This document shows positions 34,689-45,138 of a stretch of DNA of 64,000 nt, one piece after another (position 1 is the stretch's first letter; the number at the start of each line of letters is the position of its first letter). The position numbers and the translations under genes were made by a program. Under the pieces are notes generated by a model that saw only the letters and a list, made by a program, of their open reading frames with translations, was not told the origin of the DNA and did no database searches. This DNA is from Notospermus geniculatus (taxonomy: Eukaryota > Nemertea > Pilidiophora > Heteronemertea > Lineidae): the NCBI GenBank assembly GCA_002633025.1, contig NMRB01001553.1, positions 11,642-75,641 of the forward strand, read 5' to 3'.

Positions 34689-35864
34689 GCGTACTTCGCT
34701 ATGTTCACTAGGCCTAGGCCTATGTGTGTGTCGTGAAATCAACGAGATTCATGATTTTTCGGCGGGACATCGAGATGGCAAGTAGGCCTACCTCCGCGTA
34801 GGCCCCTAAAGGCCGTTCAACTCAAATTACCATCATATTTTCTGAATCACTGGCAAAAATGTGGATTTACACGGGAATATCACCTGGTAAAGTGGACAAC
34901 CGAAACAGGGAGCGCCGCGCGCCCTGTCTCAGTCTGAACTTACGAGATTGGCTGAGCACGGATAGGCTGTGTCTCCAACGACGGAGACATTGTAGACCGA
35001 AAACTCCGGTCTCCGAACATAACACAGATGTTATGATTCTACGACCGGATACAACCTGCCTATTCCACACGGGACTAGTGTATAACGAAAATTTGCATAT
35101 CAATTAGTCAAACACGCCGCACTTTTATTGTGAATATCTCGAAAACCTACAGTGGAAATCGCTTTTAACACCAAATATTTGTAATGTTCATATTAAACAT
35201 TAGGTGACTGGACCATTTTGATTGTAATCTGACCAGAACACATAGGTTTAATTTCTTTTTTTCGACGCGATCTTGCATTGCGCCGAACTTGGCTGCCATA
35301 ATGTTTTGATGACGTCACTTTCGGCGTTGGCCTCGCCTGTCAACGGAAATCGCCGAGTGTTTCCGATTGCTCAAACACGCCTTCTGCGCATGCGCATTGG
35401 CGAAAGTTGATTCTTTTGGTGACGAAGAAACATCCGATGATTATATTAATTATTCAAATGAGTTCGACCTTTCGAACCATCAACTCCCATGTGACCTTTC
35501 GCTGCGGAAGTCAACAAACCAATGTACAGTACGATGTACAGGGATATGGCGGCGTGTTTTTACTGCCCTTCAAATTTCGGATTTTAAAGACCTTAAGAGT
35601 TCGTTCAGGAGAAAACCAGGCAAAATCTGCAAAAAGTGATAAAGTAGTGGATCACAGATTTTGCCCAAATTTTTACCATAGGTCAGACCTGGGTCAAGAT
35701 AATTACTGACAGGAGTGTTTTGTGGGAAAAAAAATTCTGGTGGATTTGGCAAGCAAAAAAACATTTTGGGTAATTTGTCACTGTTTTCTGGCTTGGAAAT
35801 AGCCCAAATAGGGTGGGTATTTTTCACCATCCACGGTAAACCAATCAAATAATTGTCATTGCCA
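34689..35864. other. Gene-free stretch
   Basis: No supported gene. Sequence after 35620 (AAATCTGCAAAAAGTGATAAAG...) has partial inverted symmetry with 35655, suggesting a small decayed foldback element. Confidence 0.35.
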
Positions 35865-36342
35865 CTTTTTTCATTTCCACGTGAAAATCTTATGCAGTTT
35901 TTGTAGGTGAGGTGCGAGCTCGGGTTACACATTTCAAGACCTTCTAACTGTTTCGTTCCGTGTGCCAAGTGGACGTGTAGGCCCCGGCCACCTCTTTGAT
36001 AGACCAACATTCACTGCAGCATTCATTGAAGACCATAACTTACTCCACGTGACATCAAGATAGTAGGTTTACTCAGTAGTAACGACTACTTACATACAAC
36101 ATCACCACCTTCATAATCATTTAGAGGAACTTGTGCTTATGAAGCATAGAGAATCTTCTTTTGTTATATGTTCAAACTCATCATGTCTGAACAAGAAAAG
36201 TTGTAAAAGTTCGGCGAAAGAATGGTCTTTGAATGCACCACCAAGTAAATGTTGAGTAGGCCTACCAAGTAGTTACTCCCACCAACTCAAGCTGGTTGTC
36301 ATCGACAAAATGAGCTGCTTCATGATATCCGCAACTCACTAC

Positions 36343-36641
36343 AGCACGTTTAAATCATCTGGGCCCCGATGGGAGGACCCTTTTGTTGTCAGGCAGACCG
36401 TGGTATTGTTGGTGAAGTCTGGCTATTGAAATGCGTTTTATTGACAGGACACTTCCAGCCAATGCCTGTGTTCAATTTCGAATCAAGGCCTAGTTGCATG
36501 TTCTATTTCGAACCAAGGTTCAGTTGGTTAGAAACCAATGTACGTTGGCCCGTTTAGAGTAAACCCTAAATTCATTGATGTCCGGTTACTAGGGGTTTCA
36601 CTGACATACGCCCATCGGGGTCCAGATGATTTAAACGTACT
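36343..36641. mobile_element. ~300-bp foldback element present only in block copy 2
   Basis: AGCACGTTTAAATCATCTGG at the left and its inverted counterpart CCAGATGATTTAAACGTACT at the right; the arms continue into CCCCGATGGG/CCCATCGGGG. Copy 1 of the block has an empty site near 29190. Confidence 0.8.
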
Positions 36642-37104
36642 TTAAGGGACTTGACGAATCACCATGTCATATGTAGGTTATGGGCGTTTGAATGTCTTGG
36701 ACAGAAGTACAATGTACAAAGCATTCCAAAAACAGACCGTTCGAATCGGCCCACGTACAATCTTTGTGTTGTCTTGAAAACGTGATCTCAATCCGTGGAG
36801 TTACGCCATTTTCTGCATCACTGAGGCATGTTTTGATTGGTTGGGTATTTCAAGTCGACCAATCATGGCGGCCCGCTTCGACACCCGCATATAATAGCCA
36901 ATCAGAAACGTCGTAGTTTCGTAACATCGGCACAGACCCTCTAAGCACAGCTGTCACCTTTCTGTTTCTTTCAAATAAATGATTCTACTGGTGTTGTAAC
37001 ATACCATAATTAATCTTATTTACTGGTGGTGTTCGCCTACTAAAACAGTGTATTGTATTTACTCGACTATTTTGTATTGTACTGATAAGAATAGTTCTAT
37101 TTTT

Positions 37105-37792
37105 NNNNNNNNNNNNNNNNNNNNNNNNNNNNNNNNNNNNNNNNNNNNNNNNNNNNNNNNNNNNNNNNNNNNNNNNNNNNNNNNNNNNNNNNNNNNNNNN
37201 NNNNNNNNNNNNNNNNNNNNNNNNNNNNNNNNNNNNNNNNNNNNNNNNNNNNNNNNNNNNNNNNNNNNNNNNNNNNNNNNNNNNNNNNNNNNNNNNNNNN
37301 NNNNNNNNNNNNNNNNNNNNNNNNNNNNNNNNNNNNNNNNNNNNNNNNNNNNNNNNNNNNNNNNNNNNNNNNNNNNNNNNNNNNNNNNNNNNNNNNNNNN
37401 NNNNNNNNNNNNNNNNNNNNNNNNNNNNNNNNNNNNNNNNNNNNNNNNNNNNNNNNNNNNNNNNNNNNNNNNNNNNNNNNNNNNNNNNNNNNNNNNNNNN
37501 NNNNNNNNNNNNNNNNNNNNNNNNNNNNNNNNNNNNNNNNNNNNNNNNNNNNNNNNNNNNNNNNNNNNNNNNNNNNNNNNNNNNNNNNNNNNNNNNNNNN
37601 NNNNNNNNNNNNNNNNNNNNNNNNNNNNNNNNNNNNNNNNNNNNNNNNNNNNNNNNNNNNNNNNNNNNNNNNNNNNNNNNNNNNNNNNNNNNNNNNNNNN
37701 NNNNNNNNNNNNNNNNNNNNNNNNNNNNNNNNNNNNNNNNNNNNNNNNNNNNNNNNNNNNNNNNNNNNNNNNNNNNNNNNNNNNNNNNNNNN
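37105..37792. other. Assembly gap (688 N)
   Basis: A run of N. In block copy 1 the corresponding interval is ~1.14 kb (29910-31054), so the gap size is likely underestimated if the copies are collinear. Long open frames spanning it are artefacts. Confidence 0.98.
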
Positions 37793-39302
37793 TTCTGCTA
37801 TCTTCATTTTTCGCGCAAGGCCTGCATAACGGATCCCTTTCTCAAAACCCATTTCATTTCGCTATGCTGTTCAGTGCAGTTTACACGTGCGCGATGCATT
37901 GCGTCATTTCAAAATGGCCGCCATTTCGGCCGTAAACACGAACTGTGATTTGTGAAAGAACTTTTTTCTGTCACGTTTTTCGGGAAAATGGCAGTGATGA
38001 TGGCTGTACCGCCAAGAAAGACAGGTCGATTGACGTATGTTCATCAAAATCGGCCCAGCCGTTGCGGAGGTATTGTTGATACACCTCGCGCCAATCGGAA
38101 GTGAAATGAACTGTAGGCTGCACACTTGTCACAAGTGTGCGGTGTAGTAGGCGAATGAATAGCAATCATTGTTTTTAATCTAGCTTTAAGCTTTTGGAAT
38201 GTTCCAGATGGGTTGCACTTTACTTCCGCTTTTGCAATGTGTGTTGACGTGGCTGTGTTGGCCACAGTTTGAACTCTCTATGGGGATTCAAACGGGCAAC
38301 TTACTCGTTACGGGCTAAACTGGGCCTAAATCTTTTGGTTGGGGAACATTTACAGGGTCGACAGGTCGGCCTTGTTCTCATTTTCATCGAGCACTGAAGA
38401 TTTAGTCTAGTCTGCCGTAACCCCCTCTAGGCCTATATTTAATTTGATTCAACCACACTGACACTGGAAGTTCAGGATTTGTTCGCTTGGTGTTTAAGAT
38501 ATTATAATTATTATATAACATTGTATGTTCTTATAATCATTACTCGCAACGTTCATTGACGTTTTGCAAGGAGACCTGTTTCAAGTCAGGAAACCAGGCC
38601 GGAAATCCGCCGGTTTTGGTGGGAAGACTCTTGCTATTGTGTATGTGGCTTGTTTTGGGAGGATGGCCGAGCACCGACGACGATGACAATGGGATGGGAA
38701 GCTAAATTTTCAGGGCAGTGGCCGATGTCATAGATAGGAATACCTTAGCACCTGTTGTTCAGCATTCCGTGCACACATGCCTGTGAAAACCCATTTTCGG
38801 CGACTTTCTGACGAAAATGCACCGGGAGTCACAACATACATATACAAAACGTTCCCTGCACACTGTCAATGGATACGTGAACTGTAGCCGCATTGTTCAA
38901 AATGAGGGACAGTTTTTCTAGGTTTTCATTTTCAAGGGATGGATAAAAATGCAATCAACCAGATTTTGATGTTTTCATAACGAATCACTCAAAAGAGCAA
39001 GAACGGTTGCTATAGATGAGTTTCGCCAGCAACCATCTTGCCAAAATTAGGTCATCGTCATGGGGATTTCCCCCACTGGGGGATGGCAGAACCAATCATC
39101 TGTCTTTCTGAAAGAGAATTCCCATGGTGATGACCTCATTCTTGACAAGATGGCTGCCAGCGAAACTTCTCTGTAATGCGGGACTCAACATTATAGTCGT
39201 TTTCTCTTCGTTTGTAAATTTCTGTAANCTCTAACTAGGCCTTTATTATTAGTTCTACCGAAGTAGATATTCCGCGTCCTTGGATCGACTTCTCCAATCA
39301 AC

Positions 39303-39802
39303 ATGGAGTTTTCACTCGTATCAGGTTGGTTTCTTGTTGCTCTCATCTGCATTGCTTCATTCCATGGAGTACACACAATCACGGTTAAAACAGATATCGG
39401 CGAAATCGTAGGATTTGAGGCAAACTGGGGGGACAAGAAGCTGCAGAAATTCCATGGGATACCCTACGCAGAAGCCCCCATAGGGGAACTTAGATTCCGG
39501 GCTCCGGTTCCGAAGGCGCCTTTCACGGAACCTTTTCATGCTGATAAATTTGGCCCTTGCTGTCCTCAATCAGATGAGTGGCTGAAGAAAATGATATTCC
39601 CCACCAGTGAGGCACAAAATTTTGAGATGAGCGAGGATTGTCTGAGTCTGAATATTTACGTTCCCAGGAGTGGTGATAGTCAAAAGGCGGTAATGGTTTG
39701 GCTTCATGGAGGCGGGTTCACGTTGGGTGCCGGGATGCAGTATGACGGATCCAAGACGGCTGCCGTGGGTGACGTCATCGTTGTCACCATCAACTACCGT
39801 CT
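39303..39802 (+). pseudogene. Esterase copy A, exon 1 5' fragment
   Basis: Encodes the first 166 residues of a type-B carboxylesterase: signal peptide (MEFSLVSGWFLVALICIASF), FHGIPYAEAP, the oxyanion loop HGGGF and NYR. The sequence then stops at a single n (39803). Another single n (39228) precedes it, so 39229-39802 looks like a small contig placed between two joins. The catalytic Ser, Glu and His segments are absent. It is very close to copy C. Whether this is a true truncated gene, a gap-shortened real gene or a misplaced haplotig cannot be told from the sequence. Its exon 2 may be 40502-40733. Confidence 0.8.
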
Positions 39803-39803
39803 N

Positions 39804-40200
39804 CTTTAACTGCCACGAACGCCACCCAACGTCTCATTAATGAATTATGTCAATGTCTGTGTTTGGCGTACCATTCAAAATTATTGCTACGTTTAAAAAA
39901 ATATGTACGTCTCTGATGAGGCACGTCTCCAAATTCTGTTCACGACTCGAGTTCCACCGAACGTCTCTTTTGTGAACGACTCCAAATCACATGCTGAACG
40001 TCTATGTTTTGTGAACGTCTATGTCTAGATTTTGTTAAAGAACGTCTCTGTTTTCTAAAAGCACGTCTCTGATTTTTGAATCTATGTTTTGTCAACGTCT
40101 ACTTTTTGCGGATATAACCGCCCATAGATGGCCCAATTCCGGCGTCCGCCATCCGCCCTCCGGCGTCCGGATCCGGCGTCCGCCATCCGCGTTTGTCACT
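39804..40200. other. Non-homologous filler between copy A fragments
   Basis: About 400 bp unlike any other part of the array, containing repeated AACGTCT/ACGTCTCTG words. It occupies the place of ~1.1 kb of exon 1. Esterase intron homology resumes at ~40201 (GCTGTGAAACCCATGGCG). Confidence 0.6.
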
Positions 40201-40501
40201 CGACCGCTGTGAAACCCATGGCGTGTTTACGGACAGTCGTGTGCAGTGCTCAGTGCAGTTATAAGGCTATATCACGACCAGTTCACCCATACCCAGCCTT
40301 GCATGCTTGCGTTGACATGACAATGTCGTGTCTGCAGTTTGGGTAGGCGTATTAGCTTTGGCGTCAGAGTGGAACTCGCTTGCAGATCCAATCTTACTTG
40401 ATGTAGGCTACTACTCCTTGTACACAGTCTCTTGTTCTTGTGACCACATTACGGTCATCTTATCAACTTAGGCTTTACTCTAATTCAATCTTATCATCCA
40501 G

Positions 40502-40733
40502 TGATCCAAACCAGCCCACACCGGTTCCCCGTCAGTGGCCTCAGTACAAAGTCGGAGAGGAAGAGTTCATCGAATTCGACATCAAGAACAGACAACTCGA
40601 TCTGAGGATCAATGCATTCTACAGAAGCAGATACGCGAGTTTCTGGCATGACGTCATGCCGTTGATAGCGCGCCCTCTAGTGGAGACAGCGGTACCTCCA
40701 AAAGCCAAGTCGTCAATGAAGACTGAACTTTGA
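40502..40733 (+). pseudogene. Esterase copy A, exon 2
   Basis: Intact 232-bp terminal exon preceded by acceptor ATCATCCAG. It encodes DPNQPTPVPRQWPQYK through the -KTEL C-terminus. Its upstream intron half matches that of copy C. The exon is open but not joined to a complete exon 1 in this assembly. Confidence 0.8.
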
Positions 40734-41823
40734 TCAACATCATCAGTTTGTAATTTAGAACAATTTTGCATCTCAACTTATTTCCGACGGCTTTGGTTCA
40801 TTTTTTTATCAATGAGTGATTATATAGAGAATATTACGTGTCGTAAATTTTTCCAATGTACTTTTTACTAAGGATATATGAAACTCGGTGATTTTCAAAA
40901 GTGCTGTGCTGCTCGGTGTACTGTCTGACATACAAGGCGTACTGTTTACTATTCTGAAGAGTTGCAAACCTGGAATAATCATATCATCCGTCCATCGTCA
41001 CTGATGGTGAACAGTCCATTGCCGCCGAAATTCCTGACGGAATCACACGACGTGATGTCATCTTTTTGGGACCGTTGATCGCCGATACCGTCGTTGCCAT
41101 TTTAAAGCGCCACGATATGCATCCAAAACTGAATTTCGTGACCCCGTCGTAGTGCATCTCATTTACGGTGACCTCGTTCATAGCATTATACACACGGTCG
41201 ATGTTCACCATTTACACACAGAGTTAATTCATGGTGGTGACTGGTGAGGTTGATCTTGATCTTGTGTCAATGCATGCTCGGCAAGACTGTTCGAATCTAT
41301 CTATCTGAATGATCCAAGTTACCAATTAGGTATTGTTTGCGTTCTTACACACAAAGGAATTGTTGAAGCATGTTTCCCTTACCTGATGAAGGGTTATTCA
41401 CGCTATAACACAAAGTTGAACTTGTCAAGTGGTGAAGGGAGCTATGGCTGCATTTTGTGTCAAGATATAGTATCAGTCCAGCCTCAGTCTTATCACTGGC
41501 TATATACGGCTGGACAGCGGACCAGTCTTATCAAGGTGTGGAGGGAGAAAGAGTCACCTAACGCACATATTGGCGCTTTAAGGCATAAAAGCAAGAAGGT
41601 CGTGTTTGTGATGATCTCGAAATGTGATTTGTTAAACAGTATGTAAGATTAGGTATCGTGCATGTAAACCGGGTGTCCACCTCTGTCAGAAGATACCACG
41701 GTATATGACCCTCAAGACAGGAGATAATTTTTCTTTATCTAGGCCTTGATTATTAGGTACCGATAGCCCGTAGCCTACATTAGATATATTCGCGTCCTTG
41801 TATCGTCGACCTCTCCAGTCAAC
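40734..41823. other. Spacer A-B
   Basis: Starts as class I spacer (CGAAATTCCTGAC and ATCGCCGATACCGTC homology to 47877 and 59666). It then becomes unique. It ends with the shared esterase leader: AGATAA at 41722, TCTAGGCC, and GCGTCCTTG...CTCTCCAGTCAAC just before the start codon of copy B. Confidence 0.6.
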
Positions 41824-43065
41824 ATGGAGTTTTCACTCGAACCAGGTTGGTTTCTCATTGCTCTCGTCTGTATTGCTCCATTCCATGGAGTACACACTGT
41901 CACTGTTAAAACAGATGTCGGCGATATCGTAGGATTTGAGGCAACTTGGGGAGACAAAAAGCTGCAGAAATTCCATGGGATACCCTACGCAGAAGCCCCC
42001 ATGGGGGATCTTAGATTCCGGGCTCCGGTTCCCAAGGCACCATTCACGGAACCTTTTCATGCAGATAAATTTGGCCCTTGCTGTCCTCAGTTAGGTGAGT
42101 TGCTGGAGAAAATGATATTCCAAACCAGTGAGGCACAGAATTTTGAGATGAGCGAGGATTGCCTGAGTCTGAATATCTACGTTCCAAACGGTGGTGATAG
42201 CCAAAAGGCTGTGATGGTTTGGATTCATGGCGGCGGCTTCACGATCGGTGCCGGGATGCAGTATGATGGATCCAAGATGGCTGCTGTGGCTGACGTCATC
42301 GTTGTCACCATTAACTACCGTCTCGGACTCCTCGGCTTCTTCACGACTGGAGACGAAAGTGCTGCCGGCAACTACGGCCTGCTTGATCAACAGTTGGCTC
42401 TAAAATGGGTGAATAAGAACATTGCTGCATTTGGTGGTGACAAACACAGGGTGACTATCTTTGGCGAATCAGCCGGTGCAGGTTCGGTGACCTGGCAGAT
42501 GCTTGCACCCAGTAATGATGGACTTTTCCAACGAGTCATTGCCGAGAGTGGGACGGCTCTAGCCTTCTGGGCGTTCCCAGACCCAAAGATTGCTGTCCAG
42601 TACACGGACATCCTAGCTGAGAAACTTGGCTGTTCCAACACTGATTCAAGCCGAGTGGTCTCCTGTATGCAAGGCGTACCTGCCGATGACCTTAAGGGTA
42701 CATTGGGGGGTTACCCTCATGCTGAATCTCTTGGGCAGACATTTCCAGCTGGGCCGCGAGTGGACGGAGTCCTCTTCCCCTATTCACCAAAATCCAGAAT
42801 ACCAAACGAACGGATGGAGGATCAGCCATTTTTTCGATCCCTAGATTTCATCATAGGGGCAAACAGATATGACGGGTCACCTTTCATCTCATTTTTCCTG
42901 GAGCCAGCGTATAAAGCCCAGACAAACCTCAGTCTCTATGATGGGGTGCCGAAGGATTGGTTCCTTCAGTTCGCCAAGCCTTGGACTGGCGACGACAATG
43001 ATCGTGTTGTGGAAGCTCTCTGGTGGCTTTACGCGACATCAGTGACTAGGGAAAGATGCTCCTAA
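41824..43065 (+). pseudogene. Esterase copy B, 3'-truncated
   Basis: Open for 413 codons and homologous to copies C and G to about 43050 (ATSVT). Unrelated sequence then gives a quick stop at 43063-43065. The signal peptide, HGGGF loop, GESAGAGS (Ser216) and the acid-site region are present. The acid site reads NRYDG, Asp in place of the Glu found in the other copies with this region. The catalytic His segment, the splice donor and exon 2 are missing, and no exon 2 lies before copy C. A folded, active alpha/beta hydrolase is unlikely. Confidence 0.85.
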
Positions 43066-43156
43066 GGCAGAGGTCAATCCACTCTGGAGGAGCTTGCAAA
43101 AATGACAGCAAATGCTTCGTGGCATGAGGAAAAGCTCATATTTATGTATACGTGAT

Positions 43157-43534
43157 GAAGCATTTTCTATCTGATGAAGCTAATGCTCGCAAGACAAAGC
43201 TTCTGCTAATTCTTATAGGGAGTTGCTTCTTCTATATGAAGCAAAAGCAAAATTTTGTAAATACCACTTCAAGAAAAAGCCCAGAAAAAGCAAATGCTAG
43301 TTTTTATGAATTCGGCCCATTCATAATCAATTGCTTAACCTAACGACCTTTTCTTATATAAATCCATGCAAGATTTTCAATCTGATGAAGCTAATGCTCG
43401 CCAGACAGAGCTTCTGCTAATTCTTAAAGGGAGTTGCTTGTTCTATGAAGCAAAAGCGAAATTTTATAAATGCCTCTTCAAGAAAAAGCCCAGAAAAAGC
43501 AAATGCTAGTTTTTATGAATTCGGCCCATTGTAA
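43157..43534. repeat. Two direct ~160-bp repeats related to the hairpin family
   Basis: CTGATGAAGCTAATGCTCGC begins units at ~43169 and ~43380. Both end AAAGCAAATGCTAGTTTTTA then TGAATTCGGCCCATT. The end and the AGCAAATGCT word resemble the hairpin family at 12-17 kb. They lie just beyond the truncation of copy B. Confidence 0.75.
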
Positions 43535-45040
43535 CACTGTATAAACTGTACACAAGGCATGCTAGGATACAGGACGTTTATCGTGGTCTCCACTGCTGCA
43601 CGATGTGGGCATAGGCCTAACGTGGCCACACAGAGAGAGACCCAACAAGAACCTCGTAAAAAGTCCTTGGAAACGGTAAGTCTGCATCTTTTTCGCATGA
43701 CCATCGCTAGCGTCCAATGGAACTACCTAGTATGTCACATTTTGGTATTTTCGAGAAAAATGGGTTTATATTTCCAGGTCTAATATTAAGAGTTGGAATG
43801 ACAACTTGGAAGAATTTTGTTGTGGAAAACACTTCTAATTAATTGTTCTGAAGTACATTTTAAGATGTTTTAAAAAAATATGTTATATAACAGGAGCAAC
43901 TTGCTATGTTTTACCTCTGTTTTCATGCTGACTTTGCAAAGGTGTCGGTGTTGGCCTTGAAGCCCATGCACGGATGAGTGACGTAACCTAGCGGCGATGA
44001 TTGAAGAATGCCCATGGTTGCATTGTCGAAAAGGTGTAGACAAGTTAAAATGGCAGCATCGCTTGAGAATTTGAAAGCTTTGCTGTAAACTAATAATGTG
44101 TCTTGATATAATAATGTTCGGTCAACTTTCGGCCCGGCCCTGCCTCTGTCTTCAAAACTAGACAGAATCAACAAACGGGTCGAAGTAAGTCACATGACCA
44201 AAAGTGCAGTGCCAAGATTCCTAGTCCACGGAATCACACAACCTGACGTCATCTTTGTTTGCGACCAAATGATCGCCGATACGCCATTTTAAAAGGCCTG
44301 GAAGCAAGAAAACGAGTTTTTCTCGTGCCACCAGACTCTTGCAATTTCCATTTTTAGAGTCTGGTCCAAAACCATCATGGCGGACAATCTACCGACGATG
44401 ACGTAGAACACAAAATGCACAATCAATGCAAAAAGCATGCAGCATGCGAGTAAAACTACAGTATTTTGTAGCCCTTGCTGTTAGGCCTACCGCACTTTTT
44501 ATAGTATACGTGTAATTAATTTCCTCCCCAATCGAAAGAATATTAACATACTTGTCTGAAATTCGAATGAAAGACACTAAATTGACTTGACAACACAAAT
44601 TGAGGCGATTCCTGCAGCCTACGTCACAAAGATTTGCATTGGTAGTGACTACTAGCCTATCAGCGAAGCTCCCCTTATTTTGAATCATCGGAATAAGGTC
44701 ACTGACCCAATTACAATGAGAATTGCGTTCTGTGCCAGACCCTCGTTCTGACGACCTCCGAGAGTATGAACGAAGGGCTGGTTGTGCGAGACTAGAAAAC
44801 GAGTGTGTTTGTTTTTCTCTTGACACGTATTACTTGTCGTCCATTGCCTACTTGTGTGTCTAGGCCGTGTTTGTGTTGATCTCGAATATGATTTATGTAA
44901 AGTTCAGGCCTATAACTTAAAAGCGGAATAAGCATCAGCTCTCTGTATGCTAGGTGATACACTACATCAAACAGTGTGTAAGTTCAGATATCGTGCATGT
45001 AAACCGGGTGTCTACCTGTGTTCGAAGATACGGTATACCC
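43535..45040. other. Spacer B-C
   Basis: No separate gene supported. Class I spacer homology is at 44211-44310 (CGGAATCACACAACCTGACG, ATCGCCGATACGCC). The common upstream segment (CGTGCATGTAAACCGGGTGT) starts at ~44990. Confidence 0.5.
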
Positions 45041-45138
45041 TTCAAACAGGAGATAATTTTTTCTCTCGAACTAGGCCTTTATTATTAGTTCTACCGAAGT
45101 AGATATTCCGCGTCCTTGGATCGACTTCTCCAATCAAC
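45041..45138 (+). promoter_or_regulatory. Leader and proximal region of copy C
   Basis: Contains AGATAA (45051-45056, 88 bp before the start codon), CTAGGCC, TTCTACCGAAG and the conserved leader GATATTCCGCGTCCTTGGAT ending CAATCAAC-ATG. Equivalent AGATAA sites precede B (41722), D (48595), E (51458), F (53695) and G (57141). These fit a GATA-factor site; the transcription start is not determined. Confidence 0.45.

Larger units (their letters stand above)
35865..39227. repeat. Large duplicated block, copy 2
   Basis: Collinear with 28298-32474. It lacks the 416-bp and 290-bp insertions of copy 1, has its own ~300-bp foldback at 36343, and contains 688 N. It ends exactly at a single n (39228), where the sequence switches to esterase-array DNA. 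Confidence 0.9.

Noticed and set aside
37048-37935. A 295-codon open frame
   Set aside because: It is open only because it spans the 688-N gap; the real sequence on either side is short and unrecognised. The same applies to the minus-strand frame 37097-37852.
41824-43065. Copy B as a functional short esterase
   Set aside because: Loss of the His segment and C-terminal domain removes the catalytic triad; the 3' end of the frame is unrelated sequence.
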